A stretch of DNA of 64,000 nucleotides from Stenotrophomonas maltophilia (GTDB lineage: Bacteria > Pseudomonadota > Gammaproteobacteria > Xanthomonadales > Xanthomonadaceae). Location: positions 424,992 through 488,991 of the forward strand of contig NZ_NEQV01000001.1 in assembly GCF_002799245.1 (NCBI RefSeq). The letters run 5' to 3'. A model generated the notes under the pieces. That model did not search any database and had not been told where the DNA came from. It was given only the letters and a program-made list of their open reading frames with translations. Each line of letters begins with the position of its first letter. Within the stretch, counting starts at the first letter, position 1. Positions 10,270 through 18,867 of the stretch are shown piece by piece. Position numbers and translations under genes: made by a program.

Positions 10270-11958
10270 ATGAAGAAATTTGGCAAGGCCCTGCTCGCCC
10301 TGCTCGTGCTGCTGTTGCTGGCCGCCGCGCTGTTCCTGTACTGGCCGCTGACCCAGCGCTCGGTGCCCGCCGCCAGCAACGACAAGCCCGTCGATGTTGT
10401 GCTGGTCGGCGCCGGCATCATGAGCATCACCCTGGCCACCTACCTGCAGGAACTGCAGCCGGACTGGAACATCCAGGTCTACGAACGCCTCGACGGCGTC
10501 GCCGGTGAAAGCTCCGACGGCTGGAACAACGCCGGTACCGGCCACTCGGCCTTCGCCGAACTGAACTACACCCCGGAACTGCCCGACGGCAGCATCGAGA
10601 CCAAGCGTGCGGTCGGCATCGCCGAATCGTTCGAGGTCTCGCGCCAGTTCTGGTCGCACCAGGTGAAGGAAGGCCGGCTGAGCCAGCCCAGCGACTTCAT
10701 CAACCCGACGCCGCACATGAGCTTCGTCTGGGGCGATGACAACATCGCCTACCTGCACAAGCGCCAGCAGGCCCTGGTGAAGAACCCGCTGTTCTACGGC
10801 ATGCAGTACTCCGAGGATCCGAAGCAGATCCAGCAGTGGGCACCGCTGCTGATGGAGGGCCGTGATCCGAAGCAGAAGGTCGCCGCGACCTGGATGCCGC
10901 TCGGCACCGACGTCAACTTCGGTGTGATCACCCGCCAGCTGACCACCGGCCTGCAGCGCAGCCCGAACTTCAGCCTGCACCTGAACCATGAAGTGAGCGC
11001 GCTGCGGCAGAACGCCGACAAGAGCTGGAACGTGACGGTGAAGGACCTCAAGGCCGGCACCGAGACCACCACCCACACCCGCTTCGTGTTCATCGGTGCC
11101 GGTGGCGCCGCACTGAAGCTGCTGCAGATGTCGGGCATTCCGGAATCGAAGGACTACGCCGGCTTCCCGGTCGGTGGCCAGTTCCTCGCCTTCCAGGGCC
11201 AGGACGTGACCTCGCGCCACGGCGTGAAGGCCTACGGCATGGCCGAGACCGGTTCGCCGCCGATGTCGGTGCCGCACCTGGATGCACGCAAGCTGGACGG
11301 CAAGCCGGTGGTCCTGTTCGGGCCGTTCGCGCTGTACAGCACCAAGTTCCTCAAGCACGGCTCGTGGTGGGATCTGTATTCCTCGGTCACCCACAACAAC
11401 GTCGGCCCGATGCTGGAAGTGGGCAAGGACAACCTGGACCTGGTGCAGTACCTGATGGGCCAGGCGCGCCTGAACGATGCCGACCGCCAGGCCGAACTGG
11501 TCAAGTACTTCCCCAATGCCAAGCCGGGCGACTGGAAGCTGGTCACCGCCGGCCAGCGCGTGCAGATCATCAAGCGTGATCCGCTGAAGGGCCCGGTGCT
11601 GCAGTTCGGCACCGAGATCGTGACCGACAAGGACCACACCATCGCCGCCCTGCTTGGCGCCTCGCCGGGCGCGTCGACCTCGCCGCCGATCATGCTGGAC
11701 TTGATGGCCAAGGCCTTCCCGGACCAGATGAAGGCAGGCTGGGAAACCCGCCTGCGCGAGATCGTGCCGTCTTACGGGCGCAAGCTCAATGACAGCGCTG
11801 CGCTGGTCAACGAGATCCGTACGCTGACCAGCCAGACCCTGCACCTGCCGTACCTGGAGGTGCCGGTGGATGCCAGTGCGGCAGCGCCTGCACCGGCCGC
11901 GGTTCCGGCCCCGGCCAAGGAAAAGCGCAACGCCAACGAGGAACTGCAGGCACTGTAA
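10270..11958 (+). CDS. mqo: Malate:quinone oxidoreductase
   Basis: A 562-residue FAD-dependent enzyme that oxidises L-malate to oxaloacetate and passes electrons to quinone, feeding the TCA cycle and respiratory chain at the cytoplasmic membrane. The dinucleotide-binding motif GAGIMS lies at residues 47-52. It is followed by the conserved Mqo blocks [15 protein letters not shown] and, near the end, [16 protein letters not shown]. Two features differ from the compact family form: a strongly hydrophobic N-terminal anchor (residues 7-25) and an Ala/Pro-rich, then charged, C-terminal tail of about 25 residues. The ATG at 10270 starts exactly at this anchor; the frame extends upstream only through repeat sequence. 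A hairpin terminator follows. Confidence 0.95.
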   Translation: MKKFGKALLALLVLLLLAAALFLYWPLTQRSVPAASNDKPVDVVLVGAGIMSITLATYLQELQPDWNIQVYERLDGVAGESSDGWNNAGTGHSAFAELNYTPELPDGSIETKRAVGIAESFEVSRQFWSHQVKEGRLSQPSDFINPTPHMSFVWGDDNIAYLHKRQQALVKNPLFYGMQYSEDPKQIQQWAPLLMEGRDPKQKVAATWMPLGTDVNFGVITRQLTTGLQRSPNFSLHLNHEVSALRQNADKSWNVTVKDLKAGTETTTHTRFVFIGAGGAALKLLQMSGIPESKDYAGFPVGGQFLAFQGQDVTSRHGVKAYGMAETGSPPMSVPHLDARKLDGKPVVLFGPFALYSTKFLKHGSWWDLYSSVTHNNVGPMLEVGKDNLDLVQYLMGQARLNDADRQAELVKYFPNAKPGDWKLVTAGQRVQIIKRDPLKGPVLQFGTEIVTDKDHTIAALLGASPGASTSPPIMLDLMAKAFPDQMKAGWETRLREIVPSYGRKLNDSAALVNEIRTLTSQTLHLPYLEVPVDASAAAPAPAAVPAPAKEKRNANEELQAL

Positions 11959-11986
11959 GCCCGCGCGTTCCTTGCGATGCAGACGG

Positions 11987-12016
11987 ACGGCCACCTTCGG
12001 GTGGCCGTTCGCGTTT
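11987..12016 (+). terminator. Rho-independent terminator after mqo
   Basis: A 9-bp stem (11987-11995 with 12000-12008, ACGGCCACC/GGTGGCCGT) with a stable TTCG tetraloop, followed by TCGCGTTTG. It lies 28 nt after the mqo stop. Confidence 0.7.
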
Positions 12017-12030
12017 GTGGCCAGCTGTCG

Positions 12031-12093
12031 AGCCGAGCCCACGCTCGGCTGCTCTTCGGGGATGCCAACAACCGAGCATGGGCTCGGCTCTAC
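12031..12093. repeat. Pair of SMAG elements in opposite orientation
   Basis: Two short palindromes, AGCCGAGCCCACGCTCGGCT at 12031-12050 and ACCGAGCATGGGCTCGGCT plus CTAC at 12071-12093. They also pair with each other across a ~20-nt spacer. This is the GTAG(A)GCCGAGCCCATGCTCGG family of S. maltophilia; close copies occur at 35582-35672. Confidence 0.8.
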
Positions 12094-12135
12094 AGAAGGC
12101 GATGCCGGGTGCCGGAATGCCGATGCACACTGACG

Positions 12136-12174
12136 CGAATTGTAATGTTGTTAAGAATTATTTACATTTGCATC
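12136..12174 (+). promoter_or_regulatory. AT-rich promoter/possible Fur-box region of the TonB receptor
   Basis: An unusually AT-rich 39-bp block (AATTGTAATGTTG, then TTAAGAATTATTTAC) about 110-150 nt upstream of the receptor start. Iron-transport receptors are commonly under Fur, and the block contains imperfect AAT/ATT units, but no clean 19-bp Fur box can be read. Confidence 0.35.
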
Positions 12175-12284
12175 CTGCGCCATCACTGCACCCCTCCAGA
12201 TGGACCTGACCGTGCCCGAAGCCGCCGCCCCGGGTGCTGGACGCCTGTTGCCGCCCTTCCCCGCTTCCAAGCCTCGAGCCCACC

Positions 12285-14477
12285 ATGTCCCTGACTTTCC
12301 CTAACCGCCTGCCCCGCCGCGCGCTGCTGCCGGCTGCCCTGCTTTCGTCGCTGTCCCTGCTGGCCGCGCCCGGCGCGTTCGCCGCCACCGATGGCGCCGC
12401 CGACGCCAAGACCCTGGACCGGGTCAGCGTGCGTGCCGAGCAGTCCGCACCACCAGCCAGCACCACGCGCCTGCCGATCACCCTGCAGGAAACCCCGCAG
12501 TCGGCCACCGCGATCAGCCTGCAGCGCCTGCAGGACGAATCGCTGTTCAGCATCAACGATGTGATGCGCAACGTGACCGGCGTCAGCGTGTCCTTCTATG
12601 ACACCCAGCGTCCGCTGTACTACGCGCGCGGCTTCGCCATCACCGACTTCCAGGTCGACGGCATTCCCACCTACAGCGGCTCCACCAACCAGGAATACGA
12701 CACCGCCTTCTACGACCGCATCGAAGTGATCCGCGGCGCCAACGGCCTGCTCAGTGGTGCCGGCGTACCGTCGGCCACGGTCAACCTGCTGCGCAAGCGC
12801 CCTGGCAAGGAATTCGATGCGTCGTTCTCGGTCAGCGCCGGCAGCTGGGACTACCGCCGCATGGAAGCCGACGTGACCGCACCGCTGACCGATGACGGCC
12901 GCTTCCGCAGCCGCGTGGTTGCCGCCTACACCGATCGCGGCCTGTATTACGACCGCTACAAAGAGAACAAGATGGCCGGCATGGCGGTGCTGGAAGGTGA
13001 TGTCACCGACAGCACCACGGTCACCGTCGGCTACCAGACCCAGGACAACAACCCGACCGGTTCGACCTGGGGCACCGTGGCGTTCTTCGACAACCAGGGC
13101 AACTTCGCCCATCTGGCGCGCTCGACCAACCTGTCGCCGAAGTGGAGCTACTGGAAGCGCGAGAGCAGCACTGCCTTCGCCAACCTCGAACAGCGTTTCG
13201 GCGACGACTGGCTGTTGAAGATCAACACCGCCTACACCCGCGGCAACGTGCAGAACGTGCGCCTGTACGGCACCGGCAACCCGGACCCGGCCACCGGCTC
13301 GGGCATCTACCTGCGCGCGGCCGCCGGTGATTCGAAGGACACCCGCCGCAATGTCGATGCCTACCTGACCGGCACGTTCCCGCTGTTCGGCCGCGACCAC
13401 GACCTCACTGTCGGCGCGCAGTGGTCGGACCTGGAAGGCACCACGAACACCGTGGCGCTGAACTTCCCGAACGACTGGGCAACCTGCGGGCGTGAACGCT
13501 GCTACTACATTCCCAACGTGTTCAACTGGAACGGCGACATTTCCGAGGTGACCTACACCCGCACCGGCGCACGCCGCGTGGCCAGGACCACGCAGAGCGG
13601 CGTCTATCTGGCCACCCGCCTGCGCCTGGCCGAGCCGCTGTCGCTGATTGCCGGCGCGCGCCTGAGCCGTTGGGAAACCCTCAGCCGCTCGTACAACGCC
13701 GCCGGCGCCTATACCGGCACCAGCGGTGCCTACAAGGTGAGCGATGAGGTCACCCCGTACGTGGGCCTTGTCTACGAGATCACCCCGAACGTATCGGCCT
13801 ACGCCAGCTACACCGAGATCTTCAATCCGCAGAACTACAAGGACCGCAACGAGAACCTGCTGGCGCCGGTGCAGGGCTCGAACCTGGAAGCGGGCATCAA
13901 GACGCAATGGTTCGATGGCCGCCTGACCGCCAATGCCGCCGTGTTCGAGGCCAAGCAGGACAACTACGCAGTGCGTGACATGAGCGTGCCCGAAGGTACG
14001 CTGAGCGACGGCAGCTCGGCCTATATCGGCATCAACGGCACCAAGGCACGCGGCTGGGAGATGGACGTCAACGGCGAGATCCTGCCGGGCTGGACGGTCA
14101 ATGCCGGCTACACCCGCGTCAAGGTGACCCGCGCCGCCACCGACCTGCTGTACGCCAATCCGCCCAAGGACCTGCTGCAGCTCAACACCCAGCTGCAGCT
14201 GCGCGGCGCACTGGAACGCCTGAGCATCGGCGGTGGCCTGCAGTGGCAGAGCAGGGTGCAGGGCTACAACATCGCCTACCCGCTCGGCGGCACGGTGACG
14301 GTGAACCAGCCGGCGTATTCGCTGGTGCAGTTCAACGCCAACTACCGCATCAGCGACAACTGGACCGCGACGCTGAGCGTGCGCAACGCGCTGGACAAGA
14401 CCTACTGGGCCAACCTGGACTACAACAACTTCGGCGAACCGCGCTTCGTGTCAGCCAGCCTGCGCTGGAAGTTCTGA
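12285..14477 (+). CDS. TonB-dependent siderophore receptor
   Basis: A 730-residue outer-membrane receptor. It has a signal peptide (MSLTFPNRLPRRALLPAALL...APGAFA), then a TonB-box-like segment (LDRVSVRAE) and a plug domain (PITLQETPQSATAISLQRL...SINDVMRNVTGVSV). A ~22-strand beta-barrel follows and ends in the C-terminal aromatic signature SASLRWKF. Plug wording such as QTPQSATAIS and the YYARGF repeat are typical of FhuA/FoxA/FpvA-type ferric-siderophore receptors, energised by TonB-ExbBD. The start at 12285 is preceded by a long leader containing an AT-rich possible Fur region. No siderophore-synthesis or ABC genes are next to it, so it probably takes up a xenosiderophore; the ligand is not predictable. 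Confidence 0.93.
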   Translation: MSLTFPNRLPRRALLPAALLSSLSLLAAPGAFAATDGAADAKTLDRVSVRAEQSAPPASTTRLPITLQETPQSATAISLQRLQDESLFSINDVMRNVTGVSVSFYDTQRPLYYARGFAITDFQVDGIPTYSGSTNQEYDTAFYDRIEVIRGANGLLSGAGVPSATVNLLRKRPGKEFDASFSVSAGSWDYRRMEADVTAPLTDDGRFRSRVVAAYTDRGLYYDRYKENKMAGMAVLEGDVTDSTTVTVGYQTQDNNPTGSTWGTVAFFDNQGNFAHLARSTNLSPKWSYWKRESSTAFANLEQRFGDDWLLKINTAYTRGNVQNVRLYGTGNPDPATGSGIYLRAAAGDSKDTRRNVDAYLTGTFPLFGRDHDLTVGAQWSDLEGTTNTVALNFPNDWATCGRERCYYIPNVFNWNGDISEVTYTRTGARRVARTTQSGVYLATRLRLAEPLSLIAGARLSRWETLSRSYNAAGAYTGTSGAYKVSDEVTPYVGLVYEITPNVSAYASYTEIFNPQNYKDRNENLLAPVQGSNLEAGIKTQWFDGRLTANAAVFEAKQDNYAVRDMSVPEGTLSDGSSAYIGINGTKARGWEMDVNGEILPGWTVNAGYTRVKVTRAATDLLYANPPKDLLQLNTQLQLRGALERLSIGGGLQWQSRVQGYNIAYPLGGTVTVNQPAYSLVQFNANYRISDNWTATLSVRNALDKTYWANLDYNNFGEPRFVSASLRWKF

Positions 14478-14493
14478 GCCAAGCGCATGCCTC

Positions 14494-14532
14494 GGGGTCG
14501 GATCCCTTTCCGGAGGAAAGGGCTCTGACCCC
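14494..14532. repeat. GGGGTC...GACCCC palindrome
   Basis: A 39-nt palindrome of the same family as 1491-1583 and 34348-34387, with GGATCCCTTTCC/GGAAAGGGCTC inner arms. It lies right after the TonB receptor stop. Confidence 0.75.
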
Positions 14533-14540
14533 AGGCAACA

Positions 14541-14575
14541 GGAAAGGGCCCGCCTCCGCGCGGGCCCTTCCTTTT
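14541..14575 (+). terminator. Rho-independent terminator after the TonB receptor
   Basis: A 10-bp stem (14544-14553 with 14560-14569, AAGGGCCCGC/GCGGGCCCTT) followed by CCTTTTGC. It isolates the receptor gene from the malonate operon. Confidence 0.75.
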
Positions 14576-14602
14576 GCTGCACTGCGGATTGCACCCCACG
14601 CC

Positions 14603-14621
14603 ATAATTATGCCGTAATTAT
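14603..14621. promoter_or_regulatory. Inverted repeat before mdcA, likely operator/promoter
   Basis: ATAATTA-TGCCG-TAATTAT is a perfect 7-bp inverted repeat with a 5-nt spacer, ending 25 nt before the mdcA start. It is strikingly AT-rich in a GC-rich context. Its size and symmetry suit a GntR-type dimer, and the operon ends with a GntR/FCD regulator gene, so autogenous control by malonate is inferred. Confidence 0.6.
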
Positions 14622-14646
14622 TTCAACGCCAATCGGAAGCCGGTCG

Positions 14647-16290
14647 ATGAACCCGAGCTGGGATACGTTGGAACGCAGCCGCCAGGCGCGCCTGGAGCGC
14701 GCCGCGCCGTGGGCGCGCGGGCACCAGGTGGCGGCCGACGATGTGCACGAGCTGCTGCATGCGCTGCTGGAGCCCGGCGACAAGGTCTGCCTGGAAGGCA
14801 ACAACCAGAAGCAGGCCGATTTCCTCGCCCAGGCGCTGGCCGACCTCGACCCCACCCGCGTGCATGACCTGCACATGGTGCAGTCGGTGTTGTCCCTGCC
14901 CTCGCATCTGGACGTGTTCGAGCGCGGCATCGCCTCGAAGCTGGACTTCTCGTTCTCCGGCCCGCAGTCGGTGCGGCTGGCCAACCTGGTCGCCGAAGGG
15001 CGCATCCAGATCGGCGCCATCCACACCTACCTGGAACTGTTCGGCCGCTACTTCATCGACCTGACCCCGCGCGTGGCCCTGGTGGCCGCGCAGGCCGCAG
15101 ATCGGCACGGCAACCTGTACACCGGGCCGAACACCGAAGACACCCCGGTGATCGTCGAAGCCACCGCCTTCGGGGGTGGCATCGTCATCGCCCAGGTGAA
15201 CGAGATCGTCGACACCCTCCCCCGCGTCGATATCCCCGCTGACTGGGTCAACTTCGTGGTGCAGGCGCCGCGTCCCAACCATATCGAACCCCTGTTCACC
15301 CGCGACCCGGCGCAGATCTCCGAGATCCAGGTCCTGATGGCGATGATGGCCATCAAGGGCATCTACGCCGAGTACGGCGTCAACCGCCTCAATCATGGCA
15401 TCGGCTTCGACACTGCGGCCATCGAGCTGCTGCTGCCCACCTACGCCGAGTCGCTGGGGCTGAAGGGAAAGATCTGCCAGCACTGGGCGCTGAATCCGCA
15501 CCCGGCACTGATCCCGGCGATCGAATCGGGCTTCGTCAGATCCGTGCATTCGTTCGGCTCGGAACTGGGCATGGAGAAGTACATCGCCGCGCGTGGCGAT
15601 GTGTTCTTCACCGGTGCCGATGGCTCGATGCGCTCCAACCGTGCGTTCTCGCAGACCGCAGGCCTGTATGCCTGTGACATGTTCATCGGCTCCACCCTGC
15701 AGATCGACCTGCAGGGCAACAGCTCCACCGCCACCCGCGACCGCATCGCCGGCTTCGGTGGCGCGCCGAACATGGGTTCCGATGCACGCGGCCGGCGCCA
15801 CGCCAGCGACGCCTGGATCAAGGCCGGCCAGCAGGCAGCGCGCGCCGGCGAAATGCCGCGCGGCCGCAAGCTGGTGGTGCAGATGGTGGAGACCTTCCGC
15901 GAGCACATGGCGCCGGCCTTCGTCGAACGCCTCGATGCCTGGGAACTGGCCGAGCGCGCGGACATGCCGCTGCCACCGGTGATGATCTACGGCGACGATG
16001 TCAGCCATGTGCTCACCGAGGAAGGGATCGCCAACCTGCTGCTGTGCCGCACTGCCGAGGAGCGCGAACAGGCGATCCGCGGCGTGTCCGGCTACACCAC
16101 GGTCGGCCTGGGGCGCGACCGTGCGATGGTGGAGAACCTGCGCGACCGTGGCGCGATCCGCCGCCCCGAAGACCTCGGCATCTCGCCGCGCGATGCCAGC
16201 CGTGACCTGCTGGCGGCGCGTTCGGTGAAGGACCTGGTGCGCTGGTCTGGCGGCCTGTACGACCCGCCCAAGCGCTTCCGCAACTGGTAA
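14647..16290 (+). CDS. mdcA: Malonate decarboxylase subunit alpha (acetyl-ACP:malonate ACP transferase)
   Basis: A 547-residue cytoplasmic protein, the usual length for MdcA. It exchanges acetyl for malonyl on the acyl-carrier subunit MdcC, regenerating acetate and forming malonyl-S-ACP. It resembles CoA transferases: LVGxG-like glycine-rich stretches, TAFGGGIVIAQVNEIVD, and VHSFGSELGMEKYIAARGDVFFTG in the C-terminal half are MdcA-typical blocks. It is the first gene of an operon reading mdcA-C-D-E-G-B-H, with only 4 nt to mdcC. The ATG at 14647 is the first in frame and lies 25 nt after the AT-rich inverted repeat. Confidence 0.95.
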   Translation: MNPSWDTLERSRQARLERAAPWARGHQVAADDVHELLHALLEPGDKVCLEGNNQKQADFLAQALADLDPTRVHDLHMVQSVLSLPSHLDVFERGIASKLDFSFSGPQSVRLANLVAEGRIQIGAIHTYLELFGRYFIDLTPRVALVAAQAADRHGNLYTGPNTEDTPVIVEATAFGGGIVIAQVNEIVDTLPRVDIPADWVNFVVQAPRPNHIEPLFTRDPAQISEIQVLMAMMAIKGIYAEYGVNRLNHGIGFDTAAIELLLPTYAESLGLKGKICQHWALNPHPALIPAIESGFVRSVHSFGSELGMEKYIAARGDVFFTGADGSMRSNRAFSQTAGLYACDMFIGSTLQIDLQGNSSTATRDRIAGFGGAPNMGSDARGRRHASDAWIKAGQQAARAGEMPRGRKLVVQMVETFREHMAPAFVERLDAWELAERADMPLPPVMIYGDDVSHVLTEEGIANLLLCRTAEEREQAIRGVSGYTTVGLGRDRAMVENLRDRGAIRRPEDLGISPRDASRDLLAARSVKDLVRWSGGLYDPPKRFRNW

Positions 16291-16294
16291 GGGG

Positions 16295-16621
16295 ATGAGC
16301 ATGGAAACCCTCGACTATCGATTCGATGGACATACCCCGGTGCAGTTTCCGCACGACGCGGTGCTGGTCGGCGTGCTGGCCTCGGGCAACCTGGAAATAC
16401 TGCTGGAGCCGGCCGCACTGGACGGCGCGATGACGGTGCGCATCATCACCGCCGCGCAGGGCTTCGGCAGCGTGTGGCAGGCAGTGATCAGCGACTTCGC
16501 GCAGCGCCATCCGCTGCGCGATGTACGCGTGTCGATCAACGACGCCGGTGCCACCCCGGCGGTGGTCAGCCTGCGCCTGGACCAGGCAGTGGAAACACTG
16601 CTGGCCGGAGGCACGCCATGA
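16295..16621 (+). CDS. mdcC: Malonate decarboxylase acyl carrier protein (delta subunit)
   Basis: A 108-residue carrier protein holding the 2'-(5''-phosphoribosyl)-3'-dephospho-CoA prosthetic group. The attachment Ser is expected in GVLASGNLEILLEP at residue 30 (28 if the second Met is used), which aligns with the family pattern GxxxSG(N/D)LE. The C-terminal half (NDAGATPAVVSLRLDQAVE) is also MdcC-like. It begins 4 nt after mdcA, and its stop overlaps the start of mdcD (ATGA). MdcG attaches the prosthetic group made by MdcB, both encoded downstream. Confidence 0.93.
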   Translation: MSMETLDYRFDGHTPVQFPHDAVLVGVLASGNLEILLEPAALDGAMTVRIITAAQGFGSVWQAVISDFAQRHPLRDVRVSINDAGATPAVVSLRLDQAVETLLAGGTP

Positions 16622-17526
16622 GCCACGCCCGACGCCACAGCTATTACGAAGCCGATGCACGCGAGCGCATCGCGGGACTGGCCGACGCCGGTTCGTTCCG
16701 CGAATTGCTCGGCCCGGCGCGACGGATGATGAGTCCGCACCTGGCCCAGCTCGACCAGCCGGCCGCATTCGATGATGGCATCGTGGTCGGCGAAGCCACG
16801 CTGCAGGGCAAGCGCGTACTGCTGGCCGCGCAACAGGGTGGCTTCATGGGCGGCGGCGTGGGCGAGGTGCACGGCGCCAAGCTGACCGGCCTGTTGCGGC
16901 GCGCGGCCGAAACACGGCCGGAGGGCGTGCTGCTACTGCTGGATACCGGCGGCGTGCGCCTGCATGAAGCCAATGCCGGGCTGATCGCCATTTCCGAGAT
17001 CATGCGCGCCACCCTGGCTGCACGCGCTGCCGGCGTGCCGGTGGTCGCCCTGATCGGCAGCGGCAACGGTGCCTTTGGCGGCATGGGCATCGTGGCCCGC
17101 TGCTGCACCACGGTCATCATGTCCGAAGAGGGACGCCTGTCGCTGTCCGGCCCGGAAGTGATCGAGACCGTGCGCGGCGTGGAAGAGTTCGACTCACGCG
17201 ATCGCGCGCTGGTGTGGCGCGTGACCGGCGGCAAGCACCGTTACCTGATCGACCAGGCGCAGGTGCTGGTGCCCGACGCCATCGAGGCCTTCGCCCACGC
17301 CGCCGCCGATGCGCTGCAGCCCGACTCGACCAGCAGCGATACCGGCACCGCGCTGGGCGCCCTGCAGGCCCGCCACGCCGCGCTGAAGGCGCGCGTGCAG
17401 GCCTGGGGCGATTGCCGCGACGGACTGGAGATCTGGACCCGCCAGGGCATTGCCGAACCCGAGCGACTGCCATTGCTGGATACCGACGCCTTCCTTGCCG
17501 CCACCGCTGGCCGGAGCCTGCCATGA
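16618..17526 (+). CDS. mdcD: Malonate decarboxylase subunit beta
   Basis: A 302-residue protein of the carboxyltransferase (crotonase-like) fold. Together with MdcE it decarboxylates malonyl-S-ACP to acetyl-S-ACP. The segment LLLLDTGGVRLHEANAGL and the following glycine-rich IGSGNGAFGGMG are diagnostic of the biotin-independent malonate decarboxylase beta subunit. The start ATG overlaps the mdcC stop by 4 nt, which fixes it; its own stop overlaps mdcE in the same way, indicating translational coupling. Confidence 0.95.
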   Translation: MSHARRHSYYEADARERIAGLADAGSFRELLGPARRMMSPHLAQLDQPAAFDDGIVVGEATLQGKRVLLAAQQGGFMGGGVGEVHGAKLTGLLRRAAETRPEGVLLLLDTGGVRLHEANAGLIAISEIMRATLAARAAGVPVVALIGSGNGAFGGMGIVARCCTTVIMSEEGRLSLSGPEVIETVRGVEEFDSRDRALVWRVTGGKHRYLIDQAQVLVPDAIEAFAHAAADALQPDSTSSDTGTALGALQARHAALKARVQAWGDCRDGLEIWTRQGIAEPERLPLLDTDAFLAATAGRSLP

Positions 17527-18233
17527 GTGCACCGCTGCAGCCCCTGCTCGACGCCCTGTTCCCGCGTGGGCACGCCATCGACGTGCGCGATTCGGTACTG
17601 ACCGGCACCGCATCCACCGCCGATGGCGAGGTGACGGTGATCGGCACCACCGACCGCATCGAGGTCGGCGTCGACCATGCACTCGTGCTGGCCGAAACCG
17701 TGCTGGCCAGCACCAGCGCACACCCGCAACGGCCGATCGTGATGCTGGCCGATACCGCCGGCCAGCGCCTGGCGCGGCGCGATGAACTGCTGGGCATCAA
17801 TGGCTACTTCGCGCATCTGGCACAGACGCTCGACCTGGCACGCCGCCGTGGTGCGCGCCTGGTCACCCTGGTCTACGGTGAATCGGTCAGCGGCGGCTTC
17901 CTGTCCTTCGGCCTGATGGCCGACCACATCCACGCCCTGCCCGATGCACAGGTGCGGGTGATGGACCTGCGCGCGATGGCACGGGTGACCAAGCAACCGC
18001 TGGAGAAGCTGCAGGCGCTCAGCCAGAGCTCGCCGGTGTTCGCGCCGGGCGTGGCCAACTACGTGGCGATGGGCGCGGTCGAATCGCTGTGGGATGGCGA
18101 CCTGGCCGAGCACCTGCTGCAGGCACTGCGCACGCCCAGCGACGGCGATCTGCGTGCCGCGTGCGGCGCACAACGTGGCGGACGGGCGCTGGCTGCGGAT
18201 GTCTGCACGGCGGTGGCCCGCGGCGATGCCTGA
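17523..18233 (+). CDS. mdcE: Malonate decarboxylase subunit gamma
   Basis: A 236-residue partner of MdcD in the decarboxylation of malonyl-S-ACP, with the second carboxyltransferase-like domain. Visible family blocks are VLADTAGQRLARRDELLGIN, LVYGESVSGGFLSFGLMAD and the Ala-rich C-terminus. It overlaps mdcD by 4 nt, and its end overlaps mdcG by 8 nt, in a tight operon. Two separate beta and gamma genes, rather than a fusion, match the Pseudomonas-type soluble enzyme that needs no biotin or sodium pump. Confidence 0.94.
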   Translation: MSAPLQPLLDALFPRGHAIDVRDSVLTGTASTADGEVTVIGTTDRIEVGVDHALVLAETVLASTSAHPQRPIVMLADTAGQRLARRDELLGINGYFAHLAQTLDLARRRGARLVTLVYGESVSGGFLSFGLMADHIHALPDAQVRVMDLRAMARVTKQPLEKLQALSQSSPVFAPGVANYVAMGAVESLWDGDLAEHLLQALRTPSDGDLRAACGAQRGGRALAADVCTAVARGDA

Positions 18234-18867
18234 CCGGCCCGCCCGCCACACGCTGGTCTGGCTGTCGGCCAACGCCGGCTGGCGGGCCGACGTGGCCGCG
18301 CAGGAACCGCGCCTGGCAGCGTGGTTTGCGCAAGGGCTGCCCGCGATGGTGGCGCGGCGTGCCGTGGATGATCCCGACCCGCGGCTGCGCCTGGGCGTGC
18401 CGTTGCCACCCGGCGAAGGCAAGCAGCGCCTGGCCCTGCGCGTGCCGCTGCACGATGTGCTTCGCCAGCAGCCGCCGCCGACGCTGGAAGCGCTGCTCAC
18501 CTCCGGTGTTGCCAGCGACTGGCAGGCCGCGCTGCACGCGATGGCGCGCCTTGCACCGGCCCGCGTGTTCGGCGCGTTCGCCTGGCAGCACCTGAGCGGC
18601 CTGCCCTATGTGCATGCAGCGTCGGACATCGACCTGCTGTGGCAGGTGGACGCCCCTGCGCAGGCCGATGCACTGGTCGCGCGCCTGCAGGGCTGGGAGC
18701 GCGAGCACGGCCGTCGGGTGGACGGCGAACTGTGCCTGGCCGACGGCGGCGCGGTGAACTGGCGCGAGTACGCCGGTGGCAGCCGCCAGGTGCTGGTCAA
18801 GCGCCTGGAGGGTGCCGCACTGGAAGCCCGCGAACGCCTGTTCACCGCCACCGGAGTGGCTGCGTGA
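18226..18867 (+). CDS. mdcG: Malonate decarboxylase holo-ACP synthase (phosphoribosyl-dephospho-CoA transferase)
   Basis: A 213-residue nucleotidyltransferase-like enzyme that transfers the prosthetic group from triphosphoribosyl-dephospho-CoA to the Ser of MdcC. The metal-binding pattern SDIDLLW, preceded by LPYVHAA, is the conserved MdcG core near the middle, and GGAVNWREYAGGSRQVLVK in the C-terminal part matches the family. The ATG at 18226 lies inside the end of mdcE, and the stop overlaps the GTG start of mdcB. Confidence 0.92.
   Translation: MPDRPARHTLVWLSANAGWRADVAAQEPRLAAWFAQGLPAMVARRAVDDPDPRLRLGVPLPPGEGKQRLALRVPLHDVLRQQPPPTLEALLTSGVASDWQAALHAMARLAPARVFGAFAWQHLSGLPYVHAASDIDLLWQVDAPAQADALVARLQGWEREHGRRVDGELCLADGGAVNWREYAGGSRQVLVKRLEGAALEARERLFTATGVAA

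Noticed and set aside
9925..12042. A 705-codon minus-strand ORF opposite mqo
   Set aside because: Shadow ORF; the plus strand carries the recognised Mqo motifs.
12183..13907. A 574-codon minus-strand ORF opposite the TonB receptor
   Set aside because: Shadow ORF caused by third-position GC bias; no motif.
14623..16302. A 559-codon minus-strand ORF opposite mdcA
   Set aside because: Shadow ORF; mdcA is unambiguous and in an operon.
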